Notes under the pieces: model-generated
Seen by the model: the letters and a program-made list of their open reading frames with translations, nothing else
Database searches by the model: none
Told to the model about the DNA's origin: nothing
Origin: Corallococcus sp. NCRR
Lineage (GTDB): Bacteria > Myxococcota > Myxococcia > Myxococcales > Myxococcaceae
DNA: 64,000 nucleotides
Direction: 5' to 3'
Assembly: GCF_026965535.1 (NCBI RefSeq)
Contig: NZ_CP114039.1
Coordinates: 3,038,001-3,102,000, forward strand
Part shown: positions 25,236-34,100 of the stretch, piece by piece
How the letters are laid out: the number at the start of each line of letters is the position of its first letter
Numbering within the stretch: the stretch's first letter is position 1
Translations under genes and position numbers: made by a program

Positions 25236-26879
25236 TCAGCTCGCGTCCAATCCCAGCTCCCGCACGCGGCGATGGAGCGCGCGGCGGGAGACCTCCAGCT
25301 TCTGCACCATGCGGTCCAGGTCACCCTCGCACTCGTGGAAGCAGCGGGTGATCTCCTCCGGGCTCAGGTCGCGCGCGGTCCGCAGCAGCGAGCTCTTGTC
25401 GATGAGCACGTACACGGAGGAGCGCGGGATGCCCAGCCAGTCCGCCGTGGCCTTCAGGTCCCACGCGCAGGCGCGCAGGGCCTCCAGCACCTCCTGCTCG
25501 CTCACCTCCGAAGGCTTGCGCCGCGCGGGGGCGCGCGTCTCCGAAGGCGCGGGCGTGTCCTCCGAGGCAGGAGAGGGCGCGTGCTCGGACAGGGGGCGCC
25601 CGGGGATGGGCAGCGCGTCGGCGTCCAGCGACTGCTCCAGCCGCGCATCCACGCGCAGCCCGGGCAGGCCCCGGCTCCCAATCACGAGCTGCCGCGCCAC
25701 GTTGCGCAGCTGGCGCACGTTGCCGGGCCACGCGGAGCGAACCAGCCGCGCGGCCAGCGACGCGGGCAGCCACGGCTCCGCGCGTGCGTCGGAGGAGCTC
25801 AGCCGCCCCGCCTCGCCCGTGGACTCCAGCTCCTGGCGCGCGAAGTGGAGGAACAGCGTCGCGATGTCCTCGCGGCGCTCGCGCAGCGGGGGCACGGTGA
25901 TTTCGAAGCCCGCCAGCCGGTGCAGCAGCGGGGCCTTGAAGTGGCCGTCCTGGATGCGCGCCTCCAGGTCCGCGTCCGTGGCGGTGACGAGCCGCACGTC
26001 CACGCGGACCGGCGTCTGCGCGCCCACGGGGTAGACCTCCTGCGTCTCCAGCACGCGCAGGAGCGCCGCCTGGACCTCCGGAGGCGCCTCCGCCACTTCA
26101 TCCAGGAAGAGCGTGCCGCCGTGGGCGGCGCGGAAGAAGCCCTCCCGGTCGCGCGCGGCGCCGGTGAACGCCCCCCGCACCACGCCGAACAGCTCCGCGG
26201 CGATGAGGTCCTTCGACAGGGCGCCCAGGTTGACGCTGACGAAGGGGCCCGCGCGGCGGGGGCTCCGCGCATGGAGCGCTCGCGCCACCAGCTCCTTGCC
26301 CGTGCCCGTCTCGCCCCGCACCAGCACGGGCACCTGGAGGTCGGCCACGCGCAGCACGTCCTCGCGCACGCGGACGATGCCCTCGCTGTCGCCCACCATG
26401 CCCAGCTCCGCCAGCTCCGCCTGGGCCCCCGCGCCGCGCACGGTGGCCTGGTGCAGCAGCAGCGCCACGCGTCCGGCGAGCACCAGCGGCACGCCCGCCA
26501 CCAGCGCCTCCAGGGGGAACTCCCGCCCGCCGCGCACCGGCTCGTTGCCCACCCACACCGGCGTCCCGCCCTCCGGCACCCGCAGCCGCACGCTCCCGTC
26601 CGCCCCCGCCTCGAAGCGCACCGGCGTGCGGCTGAGGAACGGGTCCCCCAGGGGCAGCGCCAGCACCGCGCCCGGACGGCTGAAGTCCGGCGCGTTGCGC
26701 GACAGCGCCACCGCGCGCTCTCCGGACAGCAACCCGTCCAGCAGCAGCCGCTCCCCGATGCGCTGGGGCTGGGCATGGCCAATGAGCGTCAACGCCGGCA
26801 TCACCTGGGCGACCTGGGAAGGCGTGCCCTGCGTGCGGACGGCGGTCGTGGAAAAATCCGTGGGGTTCTTGGGCGGCAT
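25236..26879 (-). CDS. sigma-54-dependent transcriptional activator with FHA-like N-terminus
   Basis: 547 residues from ATG 26879, with GGAGG four bases upstream. The N-terminal part, about residues 25-135, has an FHA-like beta pattern rather than a receiver domain. The AAA+ domain is complete: Walker A GETGTGKE, GAFTGA loop (contacts sigma-54), Walker B LFLDEVAE, and the PGNVRQLRN sensor II helix. The C-terminal 100 residues appear to hold two Fis-type helix-turn-helix units, one ending SSVYVLID and the other RALHRRVREL. FHA-containing activators in myxobacteria take phospho-threonine signals from Ser/Thr kinases; a kinase gene lies 3 kb away. The two small genes downstream are candidate co-operonic targets. 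Confidence 0.88.
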   Translation of the reverse strand: MPPKNPTDFSTTAVRTQGTPSQVAQVMPALTLIGHAQPQRIGERLLLDGLLSGERAVALSRNAPDFSRPGAVLALPLGDPFLSRTPVRFEAGADGSVRLRVPEGGTPVWVGNEPVRGGREFPLEALVAGVPLVLAGRVALLLHQATVRGAGAQAELAELGMVGDSEGIVRVREDVLRVADLQVPVLVRGETGTGKELVARALHARSPRRAGPFVSVNLGALSKDLIAAELFGVVRGAFTGAARDREGFFRAAHGGTLFLDEVAEAPPEVQAALLRVLETQEVYPVGAQTPVRVDVRLVTATDADLEARIQDGHFKAPLLHRLAGFEITVPPLRERREDIATLFLHFARQELESTGEAGRLSSSDARAEPWLPASLAARLVRSAWPGNVRQLRNVARQLVIGSRGLPGLRVDARLEQSLDADALPIPGRPLSEHAPSPASEDTPAPSETRAPARRKPSEVSEQEVLEALRACAWDLKATADWLGIPRSSVYVLIDKSSLLRTARDLSPEEITRCFHECEGDLDRMVQKLEVSRRALHRRVRELGLDAS

Positions 26880-27069
26880 GGACCTCCCCGGCAGCCTACA
26901 ACGGGCTGGCTGCCCCGGGGCCTGGCAGGCGTCGTTCCCTCCGAACCGTCCCCCCGGCTGCCCGCACGGTGGGCATTGGCGGTAGGCGCGGAAGCCACGC
27001 CCGCGTCCCATCCGATGAATAGGTTTGTCACGCGTCCCGTGTGGATTTTCGAGAGAGAGCGCGACCTCC

Positions 27070-27783
27070 ATGACTCCTTCGACCTCGAACATCACCGTCT
27101 TCGACGCCGTCCTCTTCGACCTGGATGGCGTGGTCATCGACACGACCGAGCTGCACTACCGCGTGTGGGAGGAGTTCGCCCGCGAGCGGGGCTACGTGCC
27201 CACGCGCGAGCAGTTGCTCGCCACCAACGGCCGGCGGGCCGGGGAGACGCTGCGCGCGTGGTTCGGAGCGGAGCTGGATGACGAGCAGGTGGCCGCGCTC
27301 ACCGATGACCGGGAGCGGGCCTTCCACCGGCTGCTCGACCACGAGCCGGTGTCCCCCGTCCCTGGCGTGGGCGCCTACCTGATGTCGCTCAAGCAGGCGG
27401 GCGTGCCCTGGGCCCTGGGCACGAGCGCCCTGGCCCGGAACGCGGAGCGGGCCCTGGCGCGCGTGGGGCTGGAGCACCTGTTCCCCGTGCGGGTGACGTC
27501 CACGGATGTGTCGCGGGGCAAGCCGGATCCGGAGGTGTACCTCAAGGCCTCCGCCGCGCTGGGCGTCGCGCCGCACGCGTGCGTGGTGTTCGAGGACGCG
27601 GTGGCGGGGCTGCGGGCCGCGCGGGCCGCGGGCGCGGCGTGTGTCGCCGTCGCCACGTCGTTCCCGCGCGAGGTCCTGGTGCGCGAGCGGCCGGACTGGC
27701 TGGTGAGGGACTTCCGGGACCTGCCGCAGGCGCTGCGTCCCGGAAGCCACGGCTTCACGGGGCCGACGGCACCTCACCCGTGA
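27070..27783 (+). CDS. HAD-superfamily phosphatase/phosphomutase (beta-phosphoglucomutase-like)
   Basis: 237 residues from ATG 27070 with a purine-rich GAGAGAG upstream. Motif I DLDGVVIDT gives the nucleophile Asp and acid/base Asp. The helical cap follows. Motif II is in GTSALAR, motif III is the Lys of SRGKPDPEVY, and motif IV is VFEDAVAG. This is the subfamily I layout of beta-phosphoglucomutase and phosphoglycolate-like phosphatases; LHYRVW after motif I favours the phosphoglucomutase-like group. The substrate cannot be fixed without its sugar-operon context. The 3' end overlaps the convergent lipoprotein gene by 29 bases. It is divergent from the sigma-54 activator. Confidence 0.85.
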   Translation: MTPSTSNITVFDAVLFDLDGVVIDTTELHYRVWEEFARERGYVPTREQLLATNGRRAGETLRAWFGAELDDEQVAALTDDRERAFHRLLDHEPVSPVPGVGAYLMSLKQAGVPWALGTSALARNAERALARVGLEHLFPVRVTSTDVSRGKPDPEVYLKASAALGVAPHACVVFEDAVAGLRAARAAGAACVAVATSFPREVLVRERPDWLVRDFRDLPQALRPGSHGFTGPTAPHP

Positions 27784-28522
27784 GCACGCAGATGAGCGCG
27801 TCCGGGTCGCACTTCACGGGGAACAGCGGGTTGATGCCGGAGCCGCGCAGCCGGCCCGCGTCGTAGTCCGCGTACGGGTCGCACAGCGTGTCGTCCGGCA
27901 GCTTCGTCTTGCTGTTCTGGCACTTCACCACCGGCCAGATGCCCTTCACGGTGTACTCGGCGCTGCAGCCGTTCTCCGCGTAGACCAGGTCCGCGGTGAA
28001 CTGCGTGCCCGGAATCTCCGGCGTGTTGTAGATGCGCAGGTTGCTCCACGCGTAGCCGAAGTCCTGCGCGGGCAGCGCGCCGCCGTCCGCCGCCGTGGAC
28101 GCGGGCACCTCCAGCCGCGTGGGCGTCAGGTCCGGCACCGAGCAGAAGTGGTCCGCCCCCGGCGTCGCGGAAGCGAACGGGCCCACCGCGGTGGCGGTCG
28201 CCTTCGAGTCCTCGCTCAGCCGGGACGCGAAGTCCTCCAGCAGCTTGCCCAGGCGCGCGCTGCGCACGCCCACGGTGTCGGGCGCGGCCGGGTCTTCGCT
28301 GAAGAACTTCTGCAGCCCCAGCGGCTCCGGCTTGAGCCGGGCGCAGACGGTGTCCGGGTTCTGCCCGGGCTTGAGCTGATACGTCGCGGCGAACGAGCCG
28401 GTGGAGCCATCCGACACGGCGCGAGCCACGACGCACTCGGGCTCCGGTTCACTGCCGCAGGCGCCCACGGCGACGGCCGCCGCCGCGAGCCCTGCACTCA
28501 CTGCCATCCAACGAAGCTTCAT
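27755..28522 (-). CDS. lipoprotein partner of the TonB-dependent receptor
   Basis: 255 residues from ATG 28522, with GAGGAC eight bases upstream. The signal peptide has a lipobox VGAC. The mature protein carries seven or more cysteines and no recognised domain. It follows the TonB-dependent receptor by 25 bases on the same strand, so the two form an operon. In Bacteroidetes SusC/SusD pairs, and in several myxobacterial Oar-like loci, a lipoprotein next to a receptor helps capture or gate the ligand. That role here is inference, as the sequence is not SusD-like. The end overlaps the convergent HAD gene. Confidence 0.75.
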   Translation of the reverse strand: MKLRWMAVSAGLAAAAVAVGACGSEPEPECVVARAVSDGSTGSFAATYQLKPGQNPDTVCARLKPEPLGLQKFFSEDPAAPDTVGVRSARLGKLLEDFASRLSEDSKATATAVGPFASATPGADHFCSVPDLTPTRLEVPASTAADGGALPAQDFGYAWSNLRIYNTPEIPGTQFTADLVYAENGCSAEYTVKGIWPVVKCQNSKTKLPDDTLCDPYADYDAGRLRGSGINPLFPVKCDPDALICVLTGEVPSAP

Positions 28523-28547
28523 CGCGGGAGTCCTCATGGCGTCAGGC

Positions 28548-31500
28548 CTAGAAGCTGAGCTTCGCGCCCAGGCGGATGGAGCGCGGAGCCTGGTAGGCGG
28601 TGGGCCGCTTGAAGTTGGGGTTGATGTCCGCCTCGCCAATGGGCTGGTTCGTGGCGGTGGAGATGACCTTGCAGTTGGGGTTGCCGGCGGTGAGGCAGGC
28701 GGTGAGGTCGTCCGGCTTGCCGCCCTGCTCGATGGCGTACACGCGCGTGGTGGTGAAGGTCTGGTCCACGTCCGTGTACTGCTGGAAGTTGAAGAGGTTG
28801 AACACGTCCAGGGACACCGTGAGGACGTAGTCCTTCACCAGCCGCTGGTTGAGGCCCAGGTGCCCGTCCACGCCGTGCACCCAGGGCAGCCGGCCCGCGC
28901 TGCCGCGCGGCAGGATGAACGTCTCGGAACCGCTGCGGCGCGGGTGCGCGCCCAGGTAGTTGAGCGGCGTGCCAGAGCGCGCCCGGTAGTTGCCGCCCAC
29001 GTTGATGCTGGTGCGGGGCCCCAGCACCAGCTCCTTCGCGGCGAACACCTTGAACGAGTGCGTGCGGTCCCCGGGCAGCTGGCCCTCGCGGTTGACGGTG
29101 AGCGACACCAGGTCGAAGTCGCGCGTGAGGTTGGGGGACAGCTGGCCGGTGTCCGCGCGGAACAGGCCGGAGTAGTTCCCGCGCAGGGTGGACCAGGTGT
29201 AGCTGGCCTGGGCCAGCCACCCGTTGGTGAAGGCGCGCTGGAAGTAGAGGTTGACCGCGTCGTACTCGCGCCGGGCCAGCGGGAAGTCCGTGGAGTAGCC
29301 CTTGCCCGGGTTGCCCAGGAAGAAGGTGCTGCCGTCATCGCGGCTCATGTCCTCGATGACGTCGTTGAGGTAGCGCCGGGTGTACGTGGCGCCCAGGCGG
29401 CTCGCGGCGAAGAGCTCGTACTCACCGCCCAGCACGAACTCGTCCGCGGACTGCGCGCGAATCTGGGGGTCCACCGGCACGCGGTCGCCGCCCTGCGCGT
29501 CCCACAGCTGGTTGGGGCTCTCGCGGTTGCCAATGGGCTGACGGTTGGCGTTCTGGGTGCAGTCCCCGAGCAGCGAGTCCTCACGGGAGGGAACGCACGG
29601 AGGCGAGTCGTAGGTGGCGGAGAGCAGCTGCTGCTGCGGGAAGGACAGGTCCGCCATGTCCAGGGGGACGTTCTCGAAGAAGCGCGCGTAGTTGGCGAAG
29701 AGCTTGGCGCGGCCACTCTGCGTCGGGTCGTAGATGACGCCCAGGCGCGGGGACCACTGGTTGGGCAGGTGCAGGCCCACCTCGCCGTCCAGGCCGTAGA
29801 TGGTCTGCACGTCGTAGCGCAGGCCCACGTTGACGGTGACCTTGTCCATGACGGACCAGCTGTCCTGGAGGAAGCCGCCCACGGTGGTGGACGTGGAGGT
29901 GCCCTCCTTGCTGGGCAGGAACACCGGGAGGTCCGGGCCGGCCAGGTAGCCGTACTGGTTGAGGCTGAAGAAGCAGTCGCCGCCGGTGCACTCCTGCCAG
30001 GGCGTGCCGCCGGTGCGCGCGCGGTTGTTGTAGAAGCTCATCCGCTCGATGTCCGCGCCGGCCTTGAGGATGTGGTGGCCCAGGGCCTCCAGCAGGTACG
30101 TGCCCATCACCTTGCCCTGCACGCGGTCCAGGCGCTGGACGCTGATGGTGCCGGGGCCGCCGGTGGAGTAGGCCAGCACGGGGCAGCGCAGCCGCTGCTC
30201 CTCGGGCGTGGTGCCGCAGGCGCCCGCGGGGATCTGCTCGAACTCGTTGATGGTGTGGTAGCCGGGGTTGCGGGTGCGGCGCCAGGCGATGTTGGACTGC
30301 GCGGACAGGCCCTCGCCGGAGCCCAGGTCGGAGCCGTCCGAAGGGAGGATGGAGTCCGCCTGGTGGTGCCAGCCGAGCGTCGCGTCCACGAGCAGCTTCT
30401 TGTCGAAGAAGGACGACGCCTGCTTCGCGACGATGTCCATGGCGCTGTTGCTGCGCCGGGTGGCGATGGATTCATACGCGCCCTGCACGAAGCCGGTGCA
30501 CGACAGGCTGGTGCACACCTCCGGCTCGCCGTCGTCGCTGAAGGCGTACTTGCCGCTGCCGCCGGAGGAGCGCGGCGTGCCGAACACGGACACGGACAGG
30601 CTGTGGTCCGGGTTGAAGTTGTACGTGAGCTTGCCCAGGTACTGCACGCTGCGCTCGTCGGCGAAGCGGCTGGAGTTGGTGCCCGCGATGGGGGTCACCT
30701 GGGAGAAGCCGGTGGTGGGGTCCTTGCGGCGCGCGCCCACGGCGGAGCAGCCGTTCTCCGGGTCCACCTCCGAGCACAGCTCGTAGCTGCTGAGCTGGCG
30801 GTTCACCTCGATGCGGTTGAAGGACGGCGCGACGCCCACGTAGAACCAGAGCTTGTCCTTGAGCAGGGGGCCGCCCAGGTCGAAGCCGAAGTCGCCCAGG
30901 TTGTGCGCGCTGCCCTGCGCGGAGATGACGCTGCCTTCGCGCAATATCTCCTTGCCGGACGTCTGGAACGCGCCGGGCGCGTAGTTGGCGAACACGGAGC
31001 CGTGGAACTCGTTGGAGCCGGACTTGGTGACGACGTTGAGCACGCCGCCGGTGGAGCGGCCGTACTCCGGCATGTAGCCGCCGGTGATGATGTTGACCTC
31101 CTTGACGAACTCCACGGACAGGGGCGTGCCCAGCGTGCCCACGCCCGGGTCGTTCACGGACAGGCCGTCCACGACGTACTGGCTCTCAGGCGACGAACTG
31201 CCGCTGATGCTCACGCCGTAGCGGTCCTCGGTGGCGCCGGGGGCGAGCTCCGCCAGGCCTTCGAAGGAGCGGGACGCGGAGCCCTTGGTGCCGGGGCGGA
31301 TGACGGCGATGTTGCGGATGAAGTCCTGGTCCACGGTGACGCCCGCGGCGCTGGAGCCCACGTCCAGGGTGGGGGGCGAGCCGACGACCTCGACGTCGGA
31401 GCTCAAGTTGTCCGGCGCCAGCTCCGCGTTGAAGCGGATGGTGCGGTCGATTCGCAGCAGGATGCCGTCGCGGGCATAGGGCTGGAAGCCCTGGGCCTCG

Positions 31501-31748
31501 AAGCGCAGCGTGTACGTGCCCGGCGGAAGCTGGGGGATGCGGTACAGGCCGCTCTTGTCGGTGAGGACGGTGCGCTCGCCCTGCAACTGGGGGGACGTGG
31601 CGGTGACCACGACATCCACCAGGGGCTTCTTGTCGAGCGCGTTGGTCAGGGTCCCGGTGATGACCGAGTTGCCCTGGGCCCAGGCCCCGGCTCCCCACAA
31701 CACGACCATGAGCCACAGCCCACGGATGAAACGGATTCGTCTGGACAC
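28548..31748 (-). CDS. TonB-dependent receptor, Oar-like, with carboxypeptidase-regulatory-like plug extension
   Basis: 1066 residues from GTG 31748, chosen for GGGAGGGG seven bases upstream and a signal peptide ending in GAWA. After the signal comes a CarboxypepD_reg-like Ig domain (ITGTLTNALDKKPLVDVVV to YTLRFEAQGF). Then follows the plug with VDGLSVNDPGVG, VNIITGGYMPEYGRSTGGVLNVVTKSGSNEFHG, a typical Oar/TonB-receptor plug. A large beta-barrel domain rich in aromatic strands follows, ending in an outer-membrane-protein-like final strand (IRLGAKLSF). Such receptors import large substrates or, as for Oar in Myxococcus, take part in protease secretion. The ligand is unknown. It heads an operon with the lipoprotein. 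Confidence 0.88.
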   Translation of the reverse strand: MSRRIRFIRGLWLMVVLWGAGAWAQGNSVITGTLTNALDKKPLVDVVVTATSPQLQGERTVLTDKSGLYRIPQLPPGTYTLRFEAQGFQPYARDGILLRIDRTIRFNAELAPDNLSSDVEVVGSPPTLDVGSSAAGVTVDQDFIRNIAVIRPGTKGSASRSFEGLAELAPGATEDRYGVSISGSSSPESQYVVDGLSVNDPGVGTLGTPLSVEFVKEVNIITGGYMPEYGRSTGGVLNVVTKSGSNEFHGSVFANYAPGAFQTSGKEILREGSVISAQGSAHNLGDFGFDLGGPLLKDKLWFYVGVAPSFNRIEVNRQLSSYELCSEVDPENGCSAVGARRKDPTTGFSQVTPIAGTNSSRFADERSVQYLGKLTYNFNPDHSLSVSVFGTPRSSGGSGKYAFSDDGEPEVCTSLSCTGFVQGAYESIATRRSNSAMDIVAKQASSFFDKKLLVDATLGWHHQADSILPSDGSDLGSGEGLSAQSNIAWRRTRNPGYHTINEFEQIPAGACGTTPEEQRLRCPVLAYSTGGPGTISVQRLDRVQGKVMGTYLLEALGHHILKAGADIERMSFYNNRARTGGTPWQECTGGDCFFSLNQYGYLAGPDLPVFLPSKEGTSTSTTVGGFLQDSWSVMDKVTVNVGLRYDVQTIYGLDGEVGLHLPNQWSPRLGVIYDPTQSGRAKLFANYARFFENVPLDMADLSFPQQQLLSATYDSPPCVPSREDSLLGDCTQNANRQPIGNRESPNQLWDAQGGDRVPVDPQIRAQSADEFVLGGEYELFAASRLGATYTRRYLNDVIEDMSRDDGSTFFLGNPGKGYSTDFPLARREYDAVNLYFQRAFTNGWLAQASYTWSTLRGNYSGLFRADTGQLSPNLTRDFDLVSLTVNREGQLPGDRTHSFKVFAAKELVLGPRTSINVGGNYRARSGTPLNYLGAHPRRSGSETFILPRGSAGRLPWVHGVDGHLGLNQRLVKDYVLTVSLDVFNLFNFQQYTDVDQTFTTTRVYAIEQGGKPDDLTACLTAGNPNCKVISTATNQPIGEADINPNFKRPTAYQAPRSIRLGAKLSF

Positions 31749-31934
31749 GTCTGCGCCCCTCCCGGCGAAGGGGGCGAACTTTGTCGCAAAACGTGAGAAA
31801 TCCACCAGCCCAAATCAAAAAGACTTTGCCGTCAGAGTGGAAAACGGCTGGCCCGTTGCGTCAGCGGACTGTGTCCGTTCGTGGGGAGGGGGGAGGCGTG
31901 GTCTCTTCACGGGGAGAGTTGATAGCTCGGGGGA

Positions 31935-32429
31935 ATGAACTCACGACTCCTGCTCTTCGCGTCGCTGCTCTCGTGTGCTGTCGCGCTCATGGCGTGCGCC
32001 CTGGCGGTGGCGCGCGGAGTGGATGGGGCGGGCGTGCTGGCCTTGGTGCCGGCGGTGGCCCTGCTGTGGCTGCTGGTGACGGTGCGTCAGCGGGCGCCCC
32101 GGTGGCGGAAGGAGGGGGCCTTCCAGCTCTCCAGTGGCGCCTGGTGGAGCGGCTCGATTGCCGGGGGGCTGCTCGCGAGTGTGTGGGCGGTGATGGAGGT
32201 CTTCGCCTACTTCTCCCAGCCGGGGGTCTGCGGCAAGGGCGGCTGTGCGCTCATCATCTTCTATGTGCCCGCGGCCATCGTGGCCGCACTGCCGCTGGGG
32301 ATGCTGATCTCTTCGGCGGTGCTGGGGGCGGTCGGGATGGTGAAGGGCCTGAAGCCGGTGGCCGTGCAGGGCGTGCTCGCGGGCACGGCGGCCTTCGCGT
32401 TCGTGCTCTTCCTGATTCTGGGGCGCTGA
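31935..32429 (+). CDS. four-helix membrane protein, paralogue of 33609-34100
   Basis: 164 residues with four hydrophobic segments at about residues 5-25, 32-50, 72-92 and 105-160. Function not recognised. It is a paralogue of the protein at 33609-34100: both begin M(N/T)SRL-LF-LL, both have RRAPxWRxExAFxLSxxAW after the second helix, and both end in a long hydrophobic C-terminal half. The two copies flank a lipoprotein/cytosolic gene pair, and 1.2 kb separates them. It is divergent from the TonB-dependent receptor across a 186-base region that contains the locally AT-rich stretch 31792-31830. Confidence 0.7.
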   Translation: MNSRLLLFASLLSCAVALMACALAVARGVDGAGVLALVPAVALLWLLVTVRQRAPRWRKEGAFQLSSGAWWSGSIAGGLLASVWAVMEVFAYFSQPGVCGKGGCALIIFYVPAAIVAALPLGMLISSAVLGAVGMVKGLKPVAVQGVLAGTAAFAFVLFLILGR

Positions 32430-32436
32430 GCCCAGC

Positions 32437-33018
32437 TCAGAGGATGTTTCCAGGCTCGGAGGTGAAGAGCGCGTGGAAGAGAGTGGTCTCCGGCGGCTTC
32501 ATGAGGTTGACGTAGAGCGGAACGGGCGTCTGCGCGATGTCGAGGGGCAGCGCTGTCGCACCGTATTCGGCCTCGATGTGCCGGGCGACCGTGTCCGCGA
32601 TGCCTTGCAGTTCCAGCGGGACGGGGCCGAGGAAGACCTTCGACTCCATGAGGTGCTTCCCCAGGAAGACCCGGCGAACACAGTGCACGGTGTAGAGGGG
32701 GGCCAGGATGCTGAGGTACCCGGCGACGGTCCAGCGCGTCTGTGGACGCATCATGTCCTGCTCCTGATGCGGGTAGACCAGCACGCAAAAGCTGGGGTTC
32801 GCCAGGCCCGGCGCGTAGTCCCACGCATCGCAGCTGGGAAGCGCTTCTCGAAGCGCCTTCACAAAGGACCCCCAGCGGGGCCTCTCCGCATTCTTCTCCT
32901 CCCAGAGGGCTTCGTAGCGAAGGTCCTCGGGACTGGACTCCTGGCGGAAGACATAGGCCAGGTCGGCACCCCAGTAGAGACGAGCAATCGCGAGCAACTC
33001 TTCGGCGGAAGGTGTCAT
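32437..33018 (-). CDS. cytosolic protein of unknown function coupled to a lipoprotein
   Basis: 193 residues from ATG 33018, which overlaps the lipoprotein stop (ATGA). No signal peptide or membrane helix. Not recognised. The sequence has an N-terminal helical region (ELLAIARLYWGADLAYVF), an acidic/aromatic stretch and a C-terminal half with LVYPHQEQD, KVFLGPVPLELQGIADTVA and TPVPLYVNLMKPPETTLFHALF. The pairing of a lipoprotein gene with a coupled soluble gene is the layout of Sit toxin/immunity or accessory genes in myxobacteria, but neither protein shows a known toxin or immunity domain. Treat the idea as weak. Confidence 0.65.
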   Translation of the reverse strand: MTPSAEELLAIARLYWGADLAYVFRQESSPEDLRYEALWEEKNAERPRWGSFVKALREALPSCDAWDYAPGLANPSFCVLVYPHQEQDMMRPQTRWTVAGYLSILAPLYTVHCVRRVFLGKHLMESKVFLGPVPLELQGIADTVARHIEAEYGATALPLDIAQTPVPLYVNLMKPPETTLFHALFTSEPGNIL

Positions 33019-33494
33019 GGCTTCCTGGGCTCGGACTTGAGGCGGAGGGTTGCCGGGTGGCATTTCTGCCTGACACGCGAGCCAATGATGGCCCCATCAA
33101 GCGCGGTCCCGAAGGTGGTCCTGAACTCCTGACACGCAAGCCCGAGGGCTGTTACCGGGGTGGTTGAACTGAACACGGTCTGGGCCGCCAGATTGGCGCA
33201 GTTCGCCGCGATGCGCTGGGCCAGTTCCACCGGGATCGGCTCCGAGCCTTCGACCTGGAGGGGAATTCCAATTCCCAAGGAGCATCGGAAGATGTCTCCC
33301 GTGTCACGCCGTAGCGGAACATGGACGCAGGCTTCTCTCCAGCCTCCTGGCCCTGGCTCTGTCTGTTCAACGACCGTGACGAACCGGAAGTTCCGGGGCT
33401 GGAGGCTCCCCTCCACCACGGTTCCACTGCCCGTCGCGCAGCCCGTGAGCAGCCACGCCAGTCCCAGACATGCCGCCCATCTTGTCGCGTCCAT
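33015..33494 (-). CDS. cysteine-containing lipoprotein of unknown function
   Basis: 159 residues from ATG 33494 (GGGGGAAGG just upstream). The N-terminus is a lipoprotein signal with lipobox LLTGC (Cys about residue 19). The mature part is small, beta-prone and has five further cysteines, for example WREACVHV, IFRCSLG, ANCANLAA, LACQEF and RQKCHPA. No known domain was recognised. Size and lipidation recall SitB-type accessory lipoproteins that sit in sit cassettes, but this is an analogy only. It is translationally coupled to the soluble gene downstream and divergent from the membrane protein at 33609. Confidence 0.65.
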   Translation of the reverse strand: MDATRWAACLGLAWLLTGCATGSGTVVEGSLQPRNFRFVTVVEQTEPGPGGWREACVHVPLRRDTGDIFRCSLGIGIPLQVEGSEPIPVELAQRIAANCANLAAQTVFSSTTPVTALGLACQEFRTTFGTALDGAIIGSRVRQKCHPATLRLKSEPRKP

Positions 33495-33608
33495 GGCCTT
33501 CCCCCGGAAGGCCGCCGACGTCACTTCGGAATCCTCTCAATGCTCCATCGTCTCAGGGGGCGGGCTGTCCGCTGAGCGACGCGGCTGAGTCGGCATATAA
33601 ACGCCCTG

Positions 33609-34100
33609 ATGACCTCACGCCTCGCGCTCTTCTCGGCCCTGCTTCTCGGTTCCGTCCTCTTCGGTCTGGCGATGCTGGCGACGGCGCTCAGCGGCGGCGC
33701 CGCGCTCCCGGTGGCCCTGGTGCTGGGCCTGGGCCTGCTGGCCCTCGTCCTCTTCACCGTGCGCAGGGCGCCAGCCTGGCGGAGTGAGAACGCCTTCGCG
33801 CTCTCCGGGACGGCCTGGAAGTGGCTGTCCCTGGCGGGGGCATTGCTCTCGGGGCTCGGCGCGGCGGCTGTCGTCCTCGATGAGCTCTCACTGCCTCGGT
33901 CGTCCGACGAGTGGTCGCACCTGCTCATCCCGCTCGCGTTCGTGCTCAGCTTCCTCGGCGGATGGCTCGTGTCCGCGGCGCTGCTGGGCGCCTGCGGACT
34001 GCTGCGAGCCATCTCGTCGAAGGCCGTGTGGGGCATCGCCGTGTCCGTGCCCGTCCTTGCGTTCCTGGTCGTGCTGGCGGTGTTCGCCGCGTCCGCCTAG
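33609..34100 (+). CDS. four-helix membrane protein, paralogue of 31935-32429
   Basis: 163 residues with four hydrophobic segments and the same RRAPAWRSENAFALSGTAW linker motif as its paralogue. Function unknown. A TATAAA at 33596-33601 lies only seven bases before the ATG and no good ribosome binding site is present. This would fit a leaderless transcript if TATAAA is the -10 element, though no -35 match was found. The stop codon overlaps the convergent stop of the SDR gene in a CTAG. Confidence 0.7.
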   Translation: MTSRLALFSALLLGSVLFGLAMLATALSGGAALPVALVLGLGLLALVLFTVRRAPAWRSENAFALSGTAWKWLSLAGALLSGLGAAAVVLDELSLPRSSDEWSHLLIPLAFVLSFLGGWLVSAALLGACGLLRAISSKAVWGIAVSVPVLAFLVVLAVFAASA

